From NCBI GenBank assembly GCA_023052935.1, contig CM041292.1:38384639-38448638 (forward strand): a stretch of DNA of 64,000 bases. Direction: 5' to 3'. The notes beneath the pieces are model-generated. The model saw only the letters and a program-made list of their open reading frames with translations. It did not search any database and was not told the DNA's origin. Origin of the DNA: Piezodorus guildinii. Taxonomy: Eukaryota > Arthropoda > Insecta > Hemiptera > Pentatomidae. Positions 11,901-21,003 of this stretch are shown here, in pieces (the first letter of the stretch is position 1; every line of letters starts with the position of its first letter). A program made the translations under genes and the position numbers.

Positions 11901-14900
11901 AGATCTGCTGACTATAATAGATCCCAGGTACGTAAATTGGTTTACGCTTTCAAACGTGAAAGATCCGATCGATAGTGGTTCCTTGATAGGGTTATCAGTT
12001 CCCGGGCCGGCTCTCATGTACTTCGTTTTGTCTTGGTTTATAGATAGCCCCATGACTGTTGCTTCTCCCACAAGTCTAAGAAAAGCTTCTTTCAAGGCGT
12101 TTAGAGATCTTGCCACTATATCTAAATCGTCCGCATACCCAATTATCTGTGTCATCCTGTTATAAACTGTATTAGTGGTTTCCACACCGGACCTTCTTAT
12201 AACCCATTCTAAGGCAAGATTAAACAACAAACAGGCCAGAGCATCTCCTTGCCTTAGCCATTTCTTTGTTTCGAATTTAGGTTATAAATCTAGCTGTATT
12301 CGGACTGTACACCTTGTTAAATATCGATTGTATATGTAAAGATAGTTGTGGCACTGAACTTCCACCTAGGTGTACAGCAGCCCAACAACAAACAGTCCAG
12401 TTGGTAGCGTCCCCTGCGCCATGTTGTTTGTATATATTGCAGTAATAAACAAGCTGTCTAGTACAAGGTTCTTTTATTCTACTGCCTAATACTCTATAAC
12501 TTTAATAGGTTATGGGCCCAGAGTATTGTTGTGCAGAGCATAGTATTTGTGTATAGTGTCAACGCGTAGTCGCGAAGTGATATTATTTTATTAGTGAATT
12601 TTGTTTACCGGTACTATGGCGTCAGTTACTACTTCAGGAGTTCCAGTACTCGTCGGAACAAGTTTTAACAGCTGGTTTTTCAGAATGTCATCTATTTTGG
12701 AAAGAGAACAGGTAAAAGATGTGTTGGAAGCAGATCCTCCTACCTCTAGCGCTGAGAAAAGGGAATTTCTCATTAAAGACTCGAAGGCAAAGTCCATCAT
12801 TATCCAAGGCATTTCAGATAAACATCTGGAAATAATCATGGATTGCCAAACTTCCAAGGAAATGATAAATGCTTTAAAAAAGGTTTTTGTCAGATCTACC
12901 TCTTTTTCAAAATTGACTTGGTACAGAAAGTTGATGGGCCTGAAATATTCTCTTCAAGGAAACATGGAAGAACATTTTTTGGCATTTGATACCATTATCC
13001 GAAACCTTCAAGAACAAGGCACAGTTCTAGGAGAGTCAGACAAGGTATGTCACCTTTTGATGTCTTTACCAGATGAATTCAACACAGTTGTGACAGCTCT
13101 AGAAACTAATTTAGAAGTCCAAATGGATTTTGTGAGAGCCAGACTTCTAGATACAGATACAAAGTTAAAGTCAAAGTCATCAGCTAGTGCATCATCATCA
13201 GAAGTATCATTTAAAGCACAGAGTGGTTGCTTTATATGTGGGGATAAAAGACATTTCAAGGCACAGTGTCCCAAAAATAAGCAGAACCGTGGAAGTAAAT
13301 CCTTTAATAGAAGCTTTCGTGGGAAAAGAAGAGGAACAATCCAGGGTAATTCAGCAGATGTAGATGAAGAAGTTGTAATGGTGGCCCTAAATTGTGGTAA
13401 TATTAAACTATCATCTAACAATGTGTTTTTAGTCGATTCAGGTGTGAGTAACCATCTTTTTAAGGCAGAATTGGAACCCCTTTTGTCAAATGTTTCGAAT
13501 CTTGATCATGATGTTGCCATACATATAGCTAATGGTGATAAAATGTTTACTAGAAAAGAAGGTACCCTAAGAGTAACCTCTCAAGGTAGGATTGTAAACA
13601 TTAAAGGTTTAATAGTTCCAGGGTTAAAACATAATTTATTATCAGTGAGTGCAGTTACCTCAAAAGGCTTAAAAGTGATTACAGATTCTAAGGAGATGAA
13701 AATCTGTGGAAGAAATTTTAAGCTGAGTTGTCCACGAGTGAATGGATTGTACATATTTACGTTTGATGAACCCAGTGATAATCAAGTCAAGTGCAACATT
13801 TCAAGTGCTACGGATGGAGATCTATGGCATAAACGGCTAGGACATTTGAATCGGCATGGACTCAAAAGTTTAGGATTACCCTATAGTGACAAGAAGTGTT
13901 CGGCATGCATTGAAGGTAAAGCTACTAGACAACCCTTTTCAAATAATAGGAAACGCACATCAAAGGTGGGTGAATTAATTCACTCTGATATATGTGGTCC
14001 TTTCAATCCTGAATCAGTTGAAGGCCATAGGTATATGCAGGTGATTTTAGATGACTTCACTCATTTTGTGTATGTTAAACTTCTCCATATGAAGAGCGAA
14101 GCTGAAACAAACCTGATGGATTATATAGCGGAACTAGAAAGGCAGCAGGGTGTCCCGGTGAAAAGGCTACGTTTAGATAATGGAGGAGAATTTACGTCTA
14201 AATTTTTTCAAAAATATTGTTCAGATAAAGGTATAAAATTAGAATATTCTTTGCCATATAGCCCTCAAATGAACGGAAAGAGTGAAAGAATGAATAGGAC
14301 ACTATTAGATATGATGCGTACTAAGGTATCAGATTCCGGCATCCCCAAGTTCTTGTGGGGGGAAGCAGCTCGATGTTGTGCGTATGAACTGAATAGGTCA
14401 CCTACTTCAGCCTTAAATAAAGGTGAAACTCCCTCATTAATATGGAATGGCAGAAATGATCTGTCTAAACTTCGTATATTTGGTTGCCGAGCATGGCCTA
14501 CCATTCTTCCTAAAGGTTCCAAATTGGATCCCAGAAGCAAGGAGGGGGTGATGGTTGGTTATTGTGGTGGTGGGTATAGGATTTGGTTGCCAGATTAGCA
14601 GAAAGTTATTAGATCTAGAGATGTGATATTCGAGGAGAGCCAAATGCCCTATAAAGAAGTTAAAAATGTACCTATTGTCTATCATAATAGTGATGGAAGC
14701 TATGAAGAGGGAAGGAAAAATGGTGAAGAGAATAACACTAATATTTCAGAGCAGCCAGAAGATACTTCTAGACCTCAGAATGATTGTAATCCAGAGCAGT
14801 CAGAAAACCCTTCAAGACTTCAGAATGAAGAATCCAATCCAGAGCATTCAGAAGAAACTTCTAGACCTCAGAGAAACCGGTCAAAACCTCATTTCCTAAA

Positions 14901-17229
14901 TGATTATGAGTTATATAATGCATACTGTATGGTAAGCCGATCAGATGGAGTTCCATCATCTTATGAGGATGCTAATAAAAAGGAGGAATGGCAGGAAGCC
15001 ATTATTAAAGAATTAAAAGCTCATGAGAAGATGAACACTTGGTCTGAAGAGGAAGCACCGAATGGAAGCGGAGTACATTGCAGCAGGAATGGCATCACAG
15101 GAAATTGTGAGTTTAAGTGGAATAATTAGTGAGTTCAGTGGTGAAACAGTAAGTGGAAAACTGTTGGTGGATAACACTAGTGCTATAGCTTTTATAAAGA
15201 ATTGTGATAACTCTAAACGAGCAAAACACATTGATATAAAATTCCATTTTGTTAAAGATCTTATTTCCAAAGAAATAATATCTGTGGAACACATCAATTC
15301 TGACCGCAATGTGGCAGATTTGTTCACAAAATCACTTGCCTTTGATAAGTTTCAAATGTTTCGGAAGGCTTTAATTAATTAATATATTAATGTCATTTAT
15401 ATATATTGTGCTAAAATTGTTGTATGGAATTTTGTAATAGTATAATATTTTACTTGTTTTGCTGTATAGAATTTTGTAATAGAATAATATTTTTACTTGT
15501 TTTGTGGTGTAGAATTTTGTAGTAGAATAATATTTTTACTTGTTTTGTATGTGAGATACAATTGAATATTTACTTGTGTATGTATATATTTGAAAACATT
15601 CAATTGAGGGGGTGTGTTAAATATCGATTGTATATGTAAAGATAGTTGTGGCACTGAACTTCCACCTAGGTGTACAGCAGCCCAACAACAAACAGTCCAG
15701 TTGGTAGCGTCCCCTGCGCCATGTTGTTTGTATATATTGCAGTAATAAACAAGCTGTCTAGTACAAGGTTCTTTTATTCCACTGCCTAATACTCTATAAC
15801 TTTAATACACCTTACATCGTTTATACAGATTTTAATGAGAAGAATCAGCTTTGGTGGTATTCCGAGATCATACAACGCTTCGTAGAGCTTTGGCCTCTTT
15901 ATGTTGTCATATACGCTTCGGAAATCTATAAAAAGGTGGTGGGTGACCATCTTATATTCTATGCCTTTTTCCAAAATCATCCGCAGCCCGAATATTTGAT
16001 TGACTGTTGATCTACCCCTCCTAAATCCAGCCTGATATTTACCAATTTCTCGCTCAGCGAATGGGAGAAGCTTGTTAAAGAGTACATTTGATAGTGCTTT
16101 ATAGGCACCTTGAAGAAGAGTAATACCACGATCTTTTGCATTCAAGGATGTCCCCCTTCTTATGGATTGGACATATAATACCTTTTCTCCAATCTTGCGG
16201 GATTTCATCTCCAACTCAATTAGCCAAAATAATATCGTAGATGGCTTTATGGAGTCGTTCACTGCCTTGTTTCATAAGTTCTGCTGAGATACCATCCTCT
16301 CCGGGCGCTTTGTTGGTTGAATGATATTCTCTGAAAAGGGTTCGATCCTTCTTTCCAAAGGTTCAACAGAAGAAATTTAATTTTTTTTTCTTTGTTTACT
16401 TTTGCTTTATTAAGTGTCAATTTCAGATAAAATATTTTTATATTTCTCTTGGAATCAGGTCAGAGTTGCTTGATTTGCAAAAAATTCTGGTGGCGAATTA
16501 GATTTTGCAACGAAGAAGATAAGGTTCCAAGAGACATGCTATATGAAAACCTAACAAATTAGGTATTCAAAATTTTAATGATAACACAAAGTAACTATGT
16601 GTAGAAAAACACAGACTTCTAGCAATTAAAGTGATTATGAAAAGTATAATAAAGCCTTGAAGGCTGAGAAGATATTAAAACTTTGCTATATGAATCCGCA
16701 ATGACTACTAAGAAATCATAAAAGGAAGTTATTATTTTCACTAAAAATAAAAGTAGTATATTAATATTATTAAAATTCTATATGAGTAGAAATAATCTAA
16801 TAACTATAAATTGTAATTAATACTATGACAAAGTTTTAAAAGAAAATCTAATAATTCTTACATTTTATGCGTTGCTGTCTTTGCCAAAGCACAATGAGCT
16901 GCTGTTAAAATTGTTTGCCTGTTAATGACAGACCCACAGCATAGGTAGTCAATAGCTTTCGTCAGTTTGTCTGAAAATATTATAAACAGATATTTAAAAA
17001 ACTTGGATAATCATTAATGTGAATTGAAGAAACGATCTGCTTACTTCTAAAACCGACACGGACGACCCAAGGATGGACGCCTATTCCAGAATAACTTGTG
17101 GACCACAAGTGAGAAATTCGAGGTTTTCCGCATTCTTCTTTTTGGATATTGGTCGGAGGTACTGAACAAGTCTGTGGGCAACACACCAGAAGCTCGGAAC
17201 CTTGAGACCCACAAGTCAGACCCCTCAGC
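8947..17229 (-). CDS. Clip-domain serine protease homologue (catalytically dead), partial
   Basis: Six exons in transcription order: 17229-17045, 16970-16862, 10682-10501, 10391-10290, 10215-10019 and 9060-8947 (stop 8949-8947). All junctions are GT/AG, the phases fit, and the result is about 295 residues. The first exon has the end of a clip domain (LTCGSQGSELLVCCP), a linker, and CGKPRI with HPWVVRVGF. The usual R-IVGG activation site is absent. The His motif LTAAHCA is intact. The catalytic Asp position reads SDNIALL where active enzymes have DIAL, and the Ser motif reads CSGFGGAPL instead of CSGDSGGPL. At least two catalytic residues are therefore gone. VQPICLYP, LVGWGKLAG and IPSVYTRVDKYIDWI mark a normal chymotrypsin fold. 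Clip-domain homologues of this kind act as secreted cofactors of prophenoloxidase activation or Toll cascades; this role is inferred. The N-terminal half of the clip domain was not found. The 6.2 kb intron (10683-16861) hosts a LINE and a Copia element. Confidence 0.85.
9384..9893 (+). mobile_element. Helentron/HINE-like fragment in a protease-homologue intron
   Basis: The 3' half of the family: recognisable blocks are TCAATGCTAAAAATATGATAT, TAAAGCCCATT-like TGAAGCCCATTC, GGTCATTTGGACTCAGGAG and ACCCTAAAATTTGTATTTCC. It ends in a weak hairpin (ACCATATATAGATCATATATAG) and AAGTGAAACT. It is strongly diverged, so this is an old copy. Confidence 0.55.
10683..11331. other. Intron DNA with no recognised content
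   Basis: This is the 5'-proximal edge (minus strand) of the large protease-homologue intron. A plus-strand reading frame at 10891-11184 has no motif or splice support. An ATAATAATAATAC microsatellite at about 11319-11331 is the tail of the LINE that follows. Confidence 0.6.
11332..12314 (-). pseudogene. RTE-like LINE, 3' half (reverse transcriptase end and tail)
   Basis: Minus-strand conceptual translation gives LRQGDALACLLFNLALEW, then IIGYADDLDIVARS (the YADD catalytic box of LINE reverse transcriptase), INQDKTKYM, FTYLGSII, and the common LINE C-terminal block WAGHLARMDEEEIPRKLL with GRPRLCWEDAV. An in-frame TAA precedes the LRQGD box and frameshifts separate the blocks, so it cannot make an active enzyme. 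The 3' end is an ATT-type microsatellite at 11319-11331, as in many RTE-clade LINEs. The other half lies at 15808-16370, beyond the Copia element that split it. Confidence 0.8.
12315..12507 (+). repeat. Copia 5' LTR
   Basis: 193 bp, beginning TGTTAAATATCGATTG and ending ACTTTAATA. It includes a CAGTAATAAACAAGC segment whose AATAAA is a plausible polyadenylation signal. It matches the 3' LTR except at one base near 12480. Confidence 0.93.
12508..12522 (+). promoter_or_regulatory. Copia primer-binding site (initiator tRNA-Met anticodon half)
   Basis: GGTTATGGGCCCAGA follows the 5' LTR directly. It is complementary to the anticodon stem-loop (CUGGGCCCAUAACC) of initiator tRNA-Met. Use of this internal half-tRNA primer is the known hallmark of Drosophila copia and its relatives. 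Confidence 0.8.
12616..14598 (+). CDS. Copia Gag-protease-integrase polyprotein, ending at an in-frame TAG
   Basis: The ATG at 12616 (MASVTTSGVPV) is preferred over the TTG fifteen bases upstream. About 660 residues in order: a Gag/UBN2-like region (NSWFFRMSSILE ... LMGLKYS); a CCHC zinc knuckle (CFICGDKRHFKAQC, about residue 205); an aspartic protease active site (FLVDSGVSNHLF, about residue 270); an integrase HHCC zinc-binding region (LWHKRLGHLN ... CSACIEGKA); and the integrase DDE core (IHSDICGPF, RLDNGGEF, SPQMNGKSERMNRTL). The frame stays open for 1.98 kb and then meets TAG at 14596-14598 (IWLPD-stop). The same frame continues past the stop, so this looks like a single nonsense change and not a frameshift. 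Confidence 0.92.
   Translation: MASVTTSGVPVLVGTSFNSWFFRMSSILEREQVKDVLEADPPTSSAEKREFLIKDSKAKSIIIQGISDKHLEIIMDCQTSKEMINALKKVFVRSTSFSKLTWYRKLMGLKYSLQGNMEEHFLAFDTIIRNLQEQGTVLGESDKVCHLLMSLPDEFNTVVTALETNLEVQMDFVRARLLDTDTKLKSKSSASASSSEVSFKAQSGCFICGDKRHFKAQCPKNKQNRGSKSFNRSFRGKRRGTIQGNSADVDEEVVMVALNCGNIKLSSNNVFLVDSGVSNHLFKAELEPLLSNVSNLDHDVAIHIANGDKMFTRKEGTLRVTSQGRIVNIKGLIVPGLKHNLLSVSAVTSKGLKVITDSKEMKICGRNFKLSCPRVNGLYIFTFDEPSDNQVKCNISSATDGDLWHKRLGHLNRHGLKSLGLPYSDKKCSACIEGKATRQPFSNNRKRTSKVGELIHSDICGPFNPESVEGHRYMQVILDDFTHFVYVKLLHMKSEAETNLMDYIAELERQQGVPVKRLRLDNGGEFTSKFFQKYCSDKGIKLEYSLPYSPQMNGKSERMNRTLLDMMRTKVSDSGIPKFLWGEAARCCAYELNRSPTSALNKGETPSLIWNGRNDLSKLRIFGCRAWPTILPKGSKLDPRSKEGVMVGYCGGGYRIWLPD
14599..15382 (+). 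pseudogene. Copia pol remainder: reverse transcriptase deleted, RNase H kept
   Basis: Beyond the TAG the frame continues with KVIRSRDVIFEE (the usual end of the Copia integrase region) and a Ser/Gln/Pro-rich linker. It reaches EEWQEAIIKELKAHEKMNTW, the first block of Copia reverse transcriptase, and breaks near 15055. The next recognisable block, in another frame, is MEAEYIAAGMASQEIVSL (15062), the Copia RNase H motif, followed by KHIDIKFHFVKDLI and DLFTKSLA up to the stop at 15380-15382. The catalytic YVDD domain and most of the polymerase are missing, a deletion of well over 1 kb relative to full-length elements. Confidence 0.88.
15417..15550 (+). repeat. Three tandem repeats before the Copia 3' LTR
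   Basis: Three imperfect units of about 45 bp, each containing AGAATTTTGTAATAGAATAA or a close variant followed by TATTTTTACTTGTTTTG. They lie in the untranslated stretch between pol and the polypurine tract. Confidence 0.75.
15604..15614 (+). promoter_or_regulatory. Copia polypurine tract
   Basis: TTGAGGGGGTG abuts the 3' LTR start TGTTAA at 15615. This is the expected plus-strand primer site. Confidence 0.7.
15615..15807 (+). repeat. Copia 3' LTR
   Basis: 193 bp, identical by eye to the 5' LTR except for one C in place of T near 15780. It is followed by the CACCT target duplication. Confidence 0.93.
15808..16370 (-). pseudogene. RTE-like LINE, 5' half (central reverse transcriptase)
   Basis: The minus-strand translation shows GITLLQGAYKALSNVL, KYQAGFRRGRSTVNQIFGLR (the AGFRxGRST box), HLFIDFRSVYDNIKRPKL (the DFxxAYD metal-binding box, with V for A) and LGIPPKLILLIKICINDV. 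It reads directly into the segment across the Copia insertion once the element and its duplication are disregarded, showing that one LINE was cut in two. Frameshifts occur near 16210. The upstream end is not defined. Confidence 0.8.
16371..16861. other. Intron DNA, nothing recognised
   Basis: AT-rich stretch between the LINE 5' end and the exon carrying the TAAHC motif. No repeat or reading frame of note. Confidence 0.6.
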
Positions 17230-17944
17230 CTGGTATTATTAAGTTACTATTATTTTGGTAATTAATTTATATAATATAATTTAAGAAGTCTTAAAGAGTA
17301 TAAATATGATTAATTTGTCTAAATAATGATAAATGAGTGAAAATTTTGAGCAACCTTTACCAATTAAGTATTGAACTAGTTTGAATTGACCATGTTTATC
17401 GAAATTTATTTTGGACGGGACCAGTGGAATGTATTGCTAATATTATGTCTTATAACATATTGATACTTTATGAAAACATATGTACAAACAAAGCTTATAA
17501 ATCATGAATACTTAAAACATAACTTGGATGATTGAAAGATGACAACAGTTTACATGGATCCATGGATCAAAATGCCATAAAATAATTTTTATTTTAGGAT
17601 ATTTAATTAAATAAATGTTCAATGGGCGGTTTTTAATGGCCTCAGTCAAGTTATAATTTTAAAACTAATTAATTAATAAAAGTTAAATAATTAGTTAAAG
17701 AAATTCATTATCAGAATTTATCTAGCCAATCAATCATTTGAAATTAAAAATAAGCATCCTCTTAAAAAAACTTGGAAAACTTTTTTTCATCAATAATATA
17801 ATTTATTTACTTATTTAAAGTTTTTCATTGGGAAGAGATTTAAGAAATTATGTCTCTCGAAAATCAGTAAGAAATATAATTTGACTGAACTGAATTCATT
17901 GTAAATGGCAGACATATTTTATTCTTTTAAATAGAGATTTTTCT
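17230..17944. other. Probable intron 5' of the clip-domain exon
   Basis: The exon at 17045-17229 starts inside a clip domain, so at least one upstream exon must exist. I searched this stretch on the minus strand for a short Cys-rich exon and did not find a convincing one. Confidence 0.5.
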
Positions 17945-18160
17945 TTTTGTCCACCCCTACCCCGTCTTGTAGGCTATACGGGTGTTTCTCGGACCAGGGA
18001 GTAGGGCGAGGGATTAATACCGAGTTATAAGTCCCCCTCCCCATCTTCCCAGCAACGAGACCGAACTCGTAATTATTTTATTCCGTCATCCGGTCATCCG
18101 TATTCCGGTATTCAGTCATCTGGTTGTTGGGCAACGCTAACGCACGCGGCCACCCCGCCT
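17945..18160 (-). mobile_element. SINE-1 copy (tRNA-derived)
   Basis: Reading the minus strand, the tRNA-like head begins at the right end (GGCGGGGTGGCCGCGTGCGT). It continues to a B-box-like GAGTTCGGTCTCGTTGCTGG and a tail with GGTCCGAGAAACACCCGTAT. The same body occurs at 18343-18535 and 38573-38777. It forms an inverted pair with the copy at 18343. Confidence 0.7.
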
Positions 18161-18342
18161 CACAAACAAAGGTTTAAATTTATTGCCAACGACAATTATA
18201 GTAGAAAAGAGGGGTTGGGTATCTTAAAGATTACCAATGTGATGTAGCCAGGGTGTGAACTTCCTCCCGAGAAAAAATAAATAAATTCCATTGGTAAAAT
18301 CGGAAATACATTTCAATCCTCGAGGCCATTACAACCTTGGAA

Positions 18343-18535
18343 GCGGGATGGCTGAGTTGGTTAACGCGCATGGCCTAGCAACTGCAGAGGAACATAAATT
18401 TGGAACTAAATATTTAGGAATTCGAGTCTCGGTGCTAGGGGGATTTTATCTCAGCATTTATCCTATCCCCGCCCTCGCCTCCAGGCCCGAGAAACCCCGA
18501 AAGCCTTCAAAGGCGAGGTAGGGGTGAACATAAAA
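18343..18535 (+). mobile_element. SINE-1 copy (tRNA-derived)
   Basis: The head GCGGGATGGCTGAGTTGGTT resembles the 5' half of a Ser/Leu-type tRNA with an RNA polymerase III A box. GAATTCGAGTCTCGGTGC matches a B box. The body ends in CCCGAGAAACCCCGAAAGCC and AGGCGAGGTAGGGGTGA. It abuts the hAT-like relic. Confidence 0.7.
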
Positions 18536-18539
18536 CCTG

Positions 18540-19276
18540 GATCTGAAGTTAATAGGCATGTTGCGTACAAATCCTTATGTTTGTTTCGAATACAAATGAG
18601 GAATACTGGCCAGAACACATTGAATATGAACTTGTTCAATTTATTCGCTTGTTCACATCTATATGTTGTTGAGAAAGAAAGAATCTTTTCCATTCCCTTA
18701 TTGCCTATCCTTCTGAAGTCTTTACGAGCAGTCAAACAAAATTCGGCAATGTGTTTGTCGTTAAATGTACTTTTTATTGTACCATTAGTCGACAAGTCTA
18801 TAAGCTCGCCCTGTTCTTCCTCTGAAAGGCTTTATCTATTTTCGATTGCGAGGGGACTAAATGATTTATTGGGAACTAAATGGATTTCGAATCCAGCTGT
18901 CTTCAGGACCAGGCTCTGGAAAGTATTCCCTAAATGTAATCACTAAGTTACGAAGATGCACGATTGCACCTTCCTTTACTTCCTGAGGCAAACTCTCATT
19001 GGATGGCTCCAAAAACACTTTTAAAGTAGAGAAGTTTGTATATGATCTACACTTGGGGGTTTAAGCTCGTGTTCAGAACCAGTATATTAGAAACCAATCT
19101 TCAAGTAATCAATGTTGTACTTCCGCACTTAAACAGAAGACCGGACACTGCTTGAGGAAGAAGAAGGTTCAATAAACGTCGATATATCAACCCTAATATC
19201 GAGATCTAACTCCTGTTCCTCTTTATCTGGAGACCTTTCTGGTTTAAGTGAACCACTTTTTAACCAAAGATCCATT
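18540..19276 (-). pseudogene. hAT-type (ZBED5/Buster-like) transposase relic
   Basis: Minus-strand conceptual pieces in order: MDLWLKSGSLKPERSPDKEE near 19270; KYNIDYLKIGF; SVDHIQTSLL; then the block NGTIKSTFNDKHIAEFCLTA and GMEKILSFSTTYRCEQA (18795-18600). This order matches vertebrate and insect ZBED5/FAM200-like hAT transposases, including the C-terminal dimerisation region. Several stops and frameshifts separate the blocks, and the central catalytic region appears to be deleted, so it is not coding. The family assignment is from memory of the motif order. Confidence 0.6.
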
Positions 19277-20251
19277 TTTAATAAATAACTCCGCAAAAAA
19301 CAAAATATTTTCCATAATAAATTTAAAAACGCACAGTGACACTTACCTCCGAACTACAATATGGTTCAAGATATATAGTGGAGCTGATATACGGGTGGAT
19401 GTGAAAACGGCCGAAGTTTAAAAACAACAGCAGTACTTGATTCGAAAACAATGAGCTCTGGTTTTGAATTGACAATAGTTGTTTTTGTTTCGTCCTCCTG
19501 TTCGTGGTACACATTTTAAGTTTTTGGCAAATATTTTATATAATTTATTAAATAGTAACAATATTATCATAATATTTTTAAAAAATAACAATTATGCTAA
19601 AAATAGAATTCACAATTGTTTCTCTTGTTATCTTTTTTATACATCTATCTCCTAAACGAATATTATTTTTTATGTAAAAAAACAAAAATCAGAGAGAGCT
19701 CGCGGACTACCACTTAGGATGTAATTGTAAGGTTCTTTCACACGTCTACTTACAGACCGATCCTGGTCGATATTTGACCGATCAAGAATCTTAAGTCAAA
19801 TTTATTGTTTTAACGTTTGCGCATCTTCGGTATTCTTATCTGTTCATGCGCATACCTTTGTCAACATAGCATTGTTTTGGTAAAAACATCCAATTCCATG
19901 TTCATCCAAAAACATTGACATCTTCTCTGTCGTATACTTCCTATTTTCTAATATGTGCAATACAAAATATTTGAACAGACAGTATTAAATATAATCAATT
20001 ACTTGTCAACTTGGACGCAGGATTGCTGAACGAGTTGCGAGATGACATGACATTGGCTCAGAGGTATGCAAATACTTCCATAAGAGCACAAGAACTCTTG
20101 TCGCCGAGAGTCAATGAATTTAGGGCTTCTGGGACTTTCTTCTTCAATGACAAGTTTTTCTCCTGTGAATATATCAAACGGAAAATAATTGGATTAGTAT
20201 GATGGAATTAAAATAAAACTAATCCTCAATTAGAACCTAAAACGACAGAAG
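19277..20251. other. Unassigned DNA between the hAT relic and family A element
   Basis: A less AT-rich patch at 19690-19920 (GAGCTCGCGGACTACCACTT onward) and an open frame at 20011-20202 starting after a CAG that could be an acceptor. Neither could be tied to a known family. The rest is AT-rich with nothing recognised. Confidence 0.4.
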
Positions 20252-20333
20252 ACAATTGAGACGTTGATTTCCAAAAGGTACTATATCCATTTTAGACAAT
20301 TTTACAGGAAACGCAAAATCTGTCATTTATTTA

Positions 20334-20777
20334 TTACTGGACCAATTTACATGATTCTTCTTTTATTAAAATCTTAAGTTGATTTTTGAGCGTGTTACCA
20401 ACTAATTTTTCCAAATGATCGCACTTTTCCGATGACTTACAAGCAATATAATATGGATAGGATCGATTCAAAAATGGAGGTTCTCTTCCATTTTGAACCG
20501 TATCCTGGTTACAATAAATGTCAATTGTTAAGAATCCTTTCAACGAGAATGGCGACTTTAACTTAGAATGAAAAAAACAAAAATTAAAACAGTCCTTAAA
20601 ATATGAAAATCGGGCATATCCTTTGAAATAGTAAATTAGTCCTTTTCGGGCGTAACCCGCCTCACCCACCCTAATATAGACAGTTAGACTTAAGTTATTT
20701 CGGACAGCTTCTTGCATCGGGAAGAGAGTTTCTATATTAAAAAGTGTCCTTTTTAGTGTGGTAATCCTAGTTACCAT
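20334..20777 (-). CDS. Unrecognised 147-residue reading frame inside family A
   Basis: An open frame from ATG 20777 to TAA 20334. The composition is aromatic, Cys- and Lys-rich (KGYARFSYFKDCFNFCFFHS, NGREPPFLNRSYPYYIACKS). No domain is recognised. Part of it (about 62 codons) is repeated almost exactly in the reading frame at 20802-21125. It may be the element's own gene, a captured fragment, or chance; the opposite strand is not open. Low confidence that it is translated. Confidence 0.25.
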   Translation of the reverse strand: MVTRITTLKRTLFNIETLFPMQEAVRNNLSLTVYIRVGEAGYARKGLIYYFKGYARFSYFKDCFNFCFFHSKLKSPFSLKGFLTIDIYCNQDTVQNGREPPFLNRSYPYYIACKSSEKCDHLEKLVGNTLKNQLKILIKEESCKLVQ

Positions 20778-21003
20778 TGATTTATTTCGATTCGTATCCT
20801 TTCAAAAGGAGAATCGATTCAAAAATGGAGGTTCTCTTCCATTTTGAACCGTATCCTGGTTACAATAAATGTCAATTGTTAAGAATTCTTTCAACGAGAA
20901 TGGCGACTTTAACTTAGAATGAAAAAAACAAAAATTAAAACAGTCCTTAAAATATGAAAATCGGGCATATCCTTTGAAATAGTAAATTAGTCCTTTTCGG
21001 GCG
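20463..21003. repeat. Direct duplication of about 190 bp inside family A
   Basis: 20463-20645 recurs at 20813-21003: both run from GATTCAAAAATGGAGGTTCTC to TAGTCCTTTTCGGGCGT with only a couple of differences (AATCC versus AATTC). The second copy is followed by new sequence containing family A-type GATATAGTACTTTTTGGAA units. Confidence 0.85.

Larger units (their letters stand above)
12315..15807 (+). mobile_element. Ty1/Copia LTR retrotransposon, internally deleted, inserted in the LINE
   Basis: Two 193-bp LTRs (12315-12507 and 15615-15807), starting TGTTAAATATC and ending CTTTAATA, flank a gag-pol region. The five-base target duplication CACCT (12310-12314 and 15808-15812) and the primer-binding and polypurine sites are all present. 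By eye the LTRs differ at a single position (T/C in CTTTTATTCT versus CTTTTATTCC), which points to recent insertion. It lies antisense to the host protease-homologue gene, inside an intron. Gag, protease and integrase are open, but the reverse transcriptase has been deleted and a TAG interrupts the frame, so this copy cannot move by itself. Confidence 0.95.

Noticed and set aside
12601..12615. TTG start for the Copia polyprotein
   Set aside because: An ATG fifteen bases downstream in the same frame is the normal eukaryotic choice.
18343..18420. A genuine tRNA gene
   Set aside because: The A and B boxes are present but the acceptor stem does not close, and the same sequence recurs with a long shared body, so it is a SINE head.
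20011..20202. Plus-strand exon after a CAG (DAGLLNELRDDMTLAQRYAN)
   Set aside because: Composition is plausible for protein, but there is no partner exon, donor or recognised family nearby.
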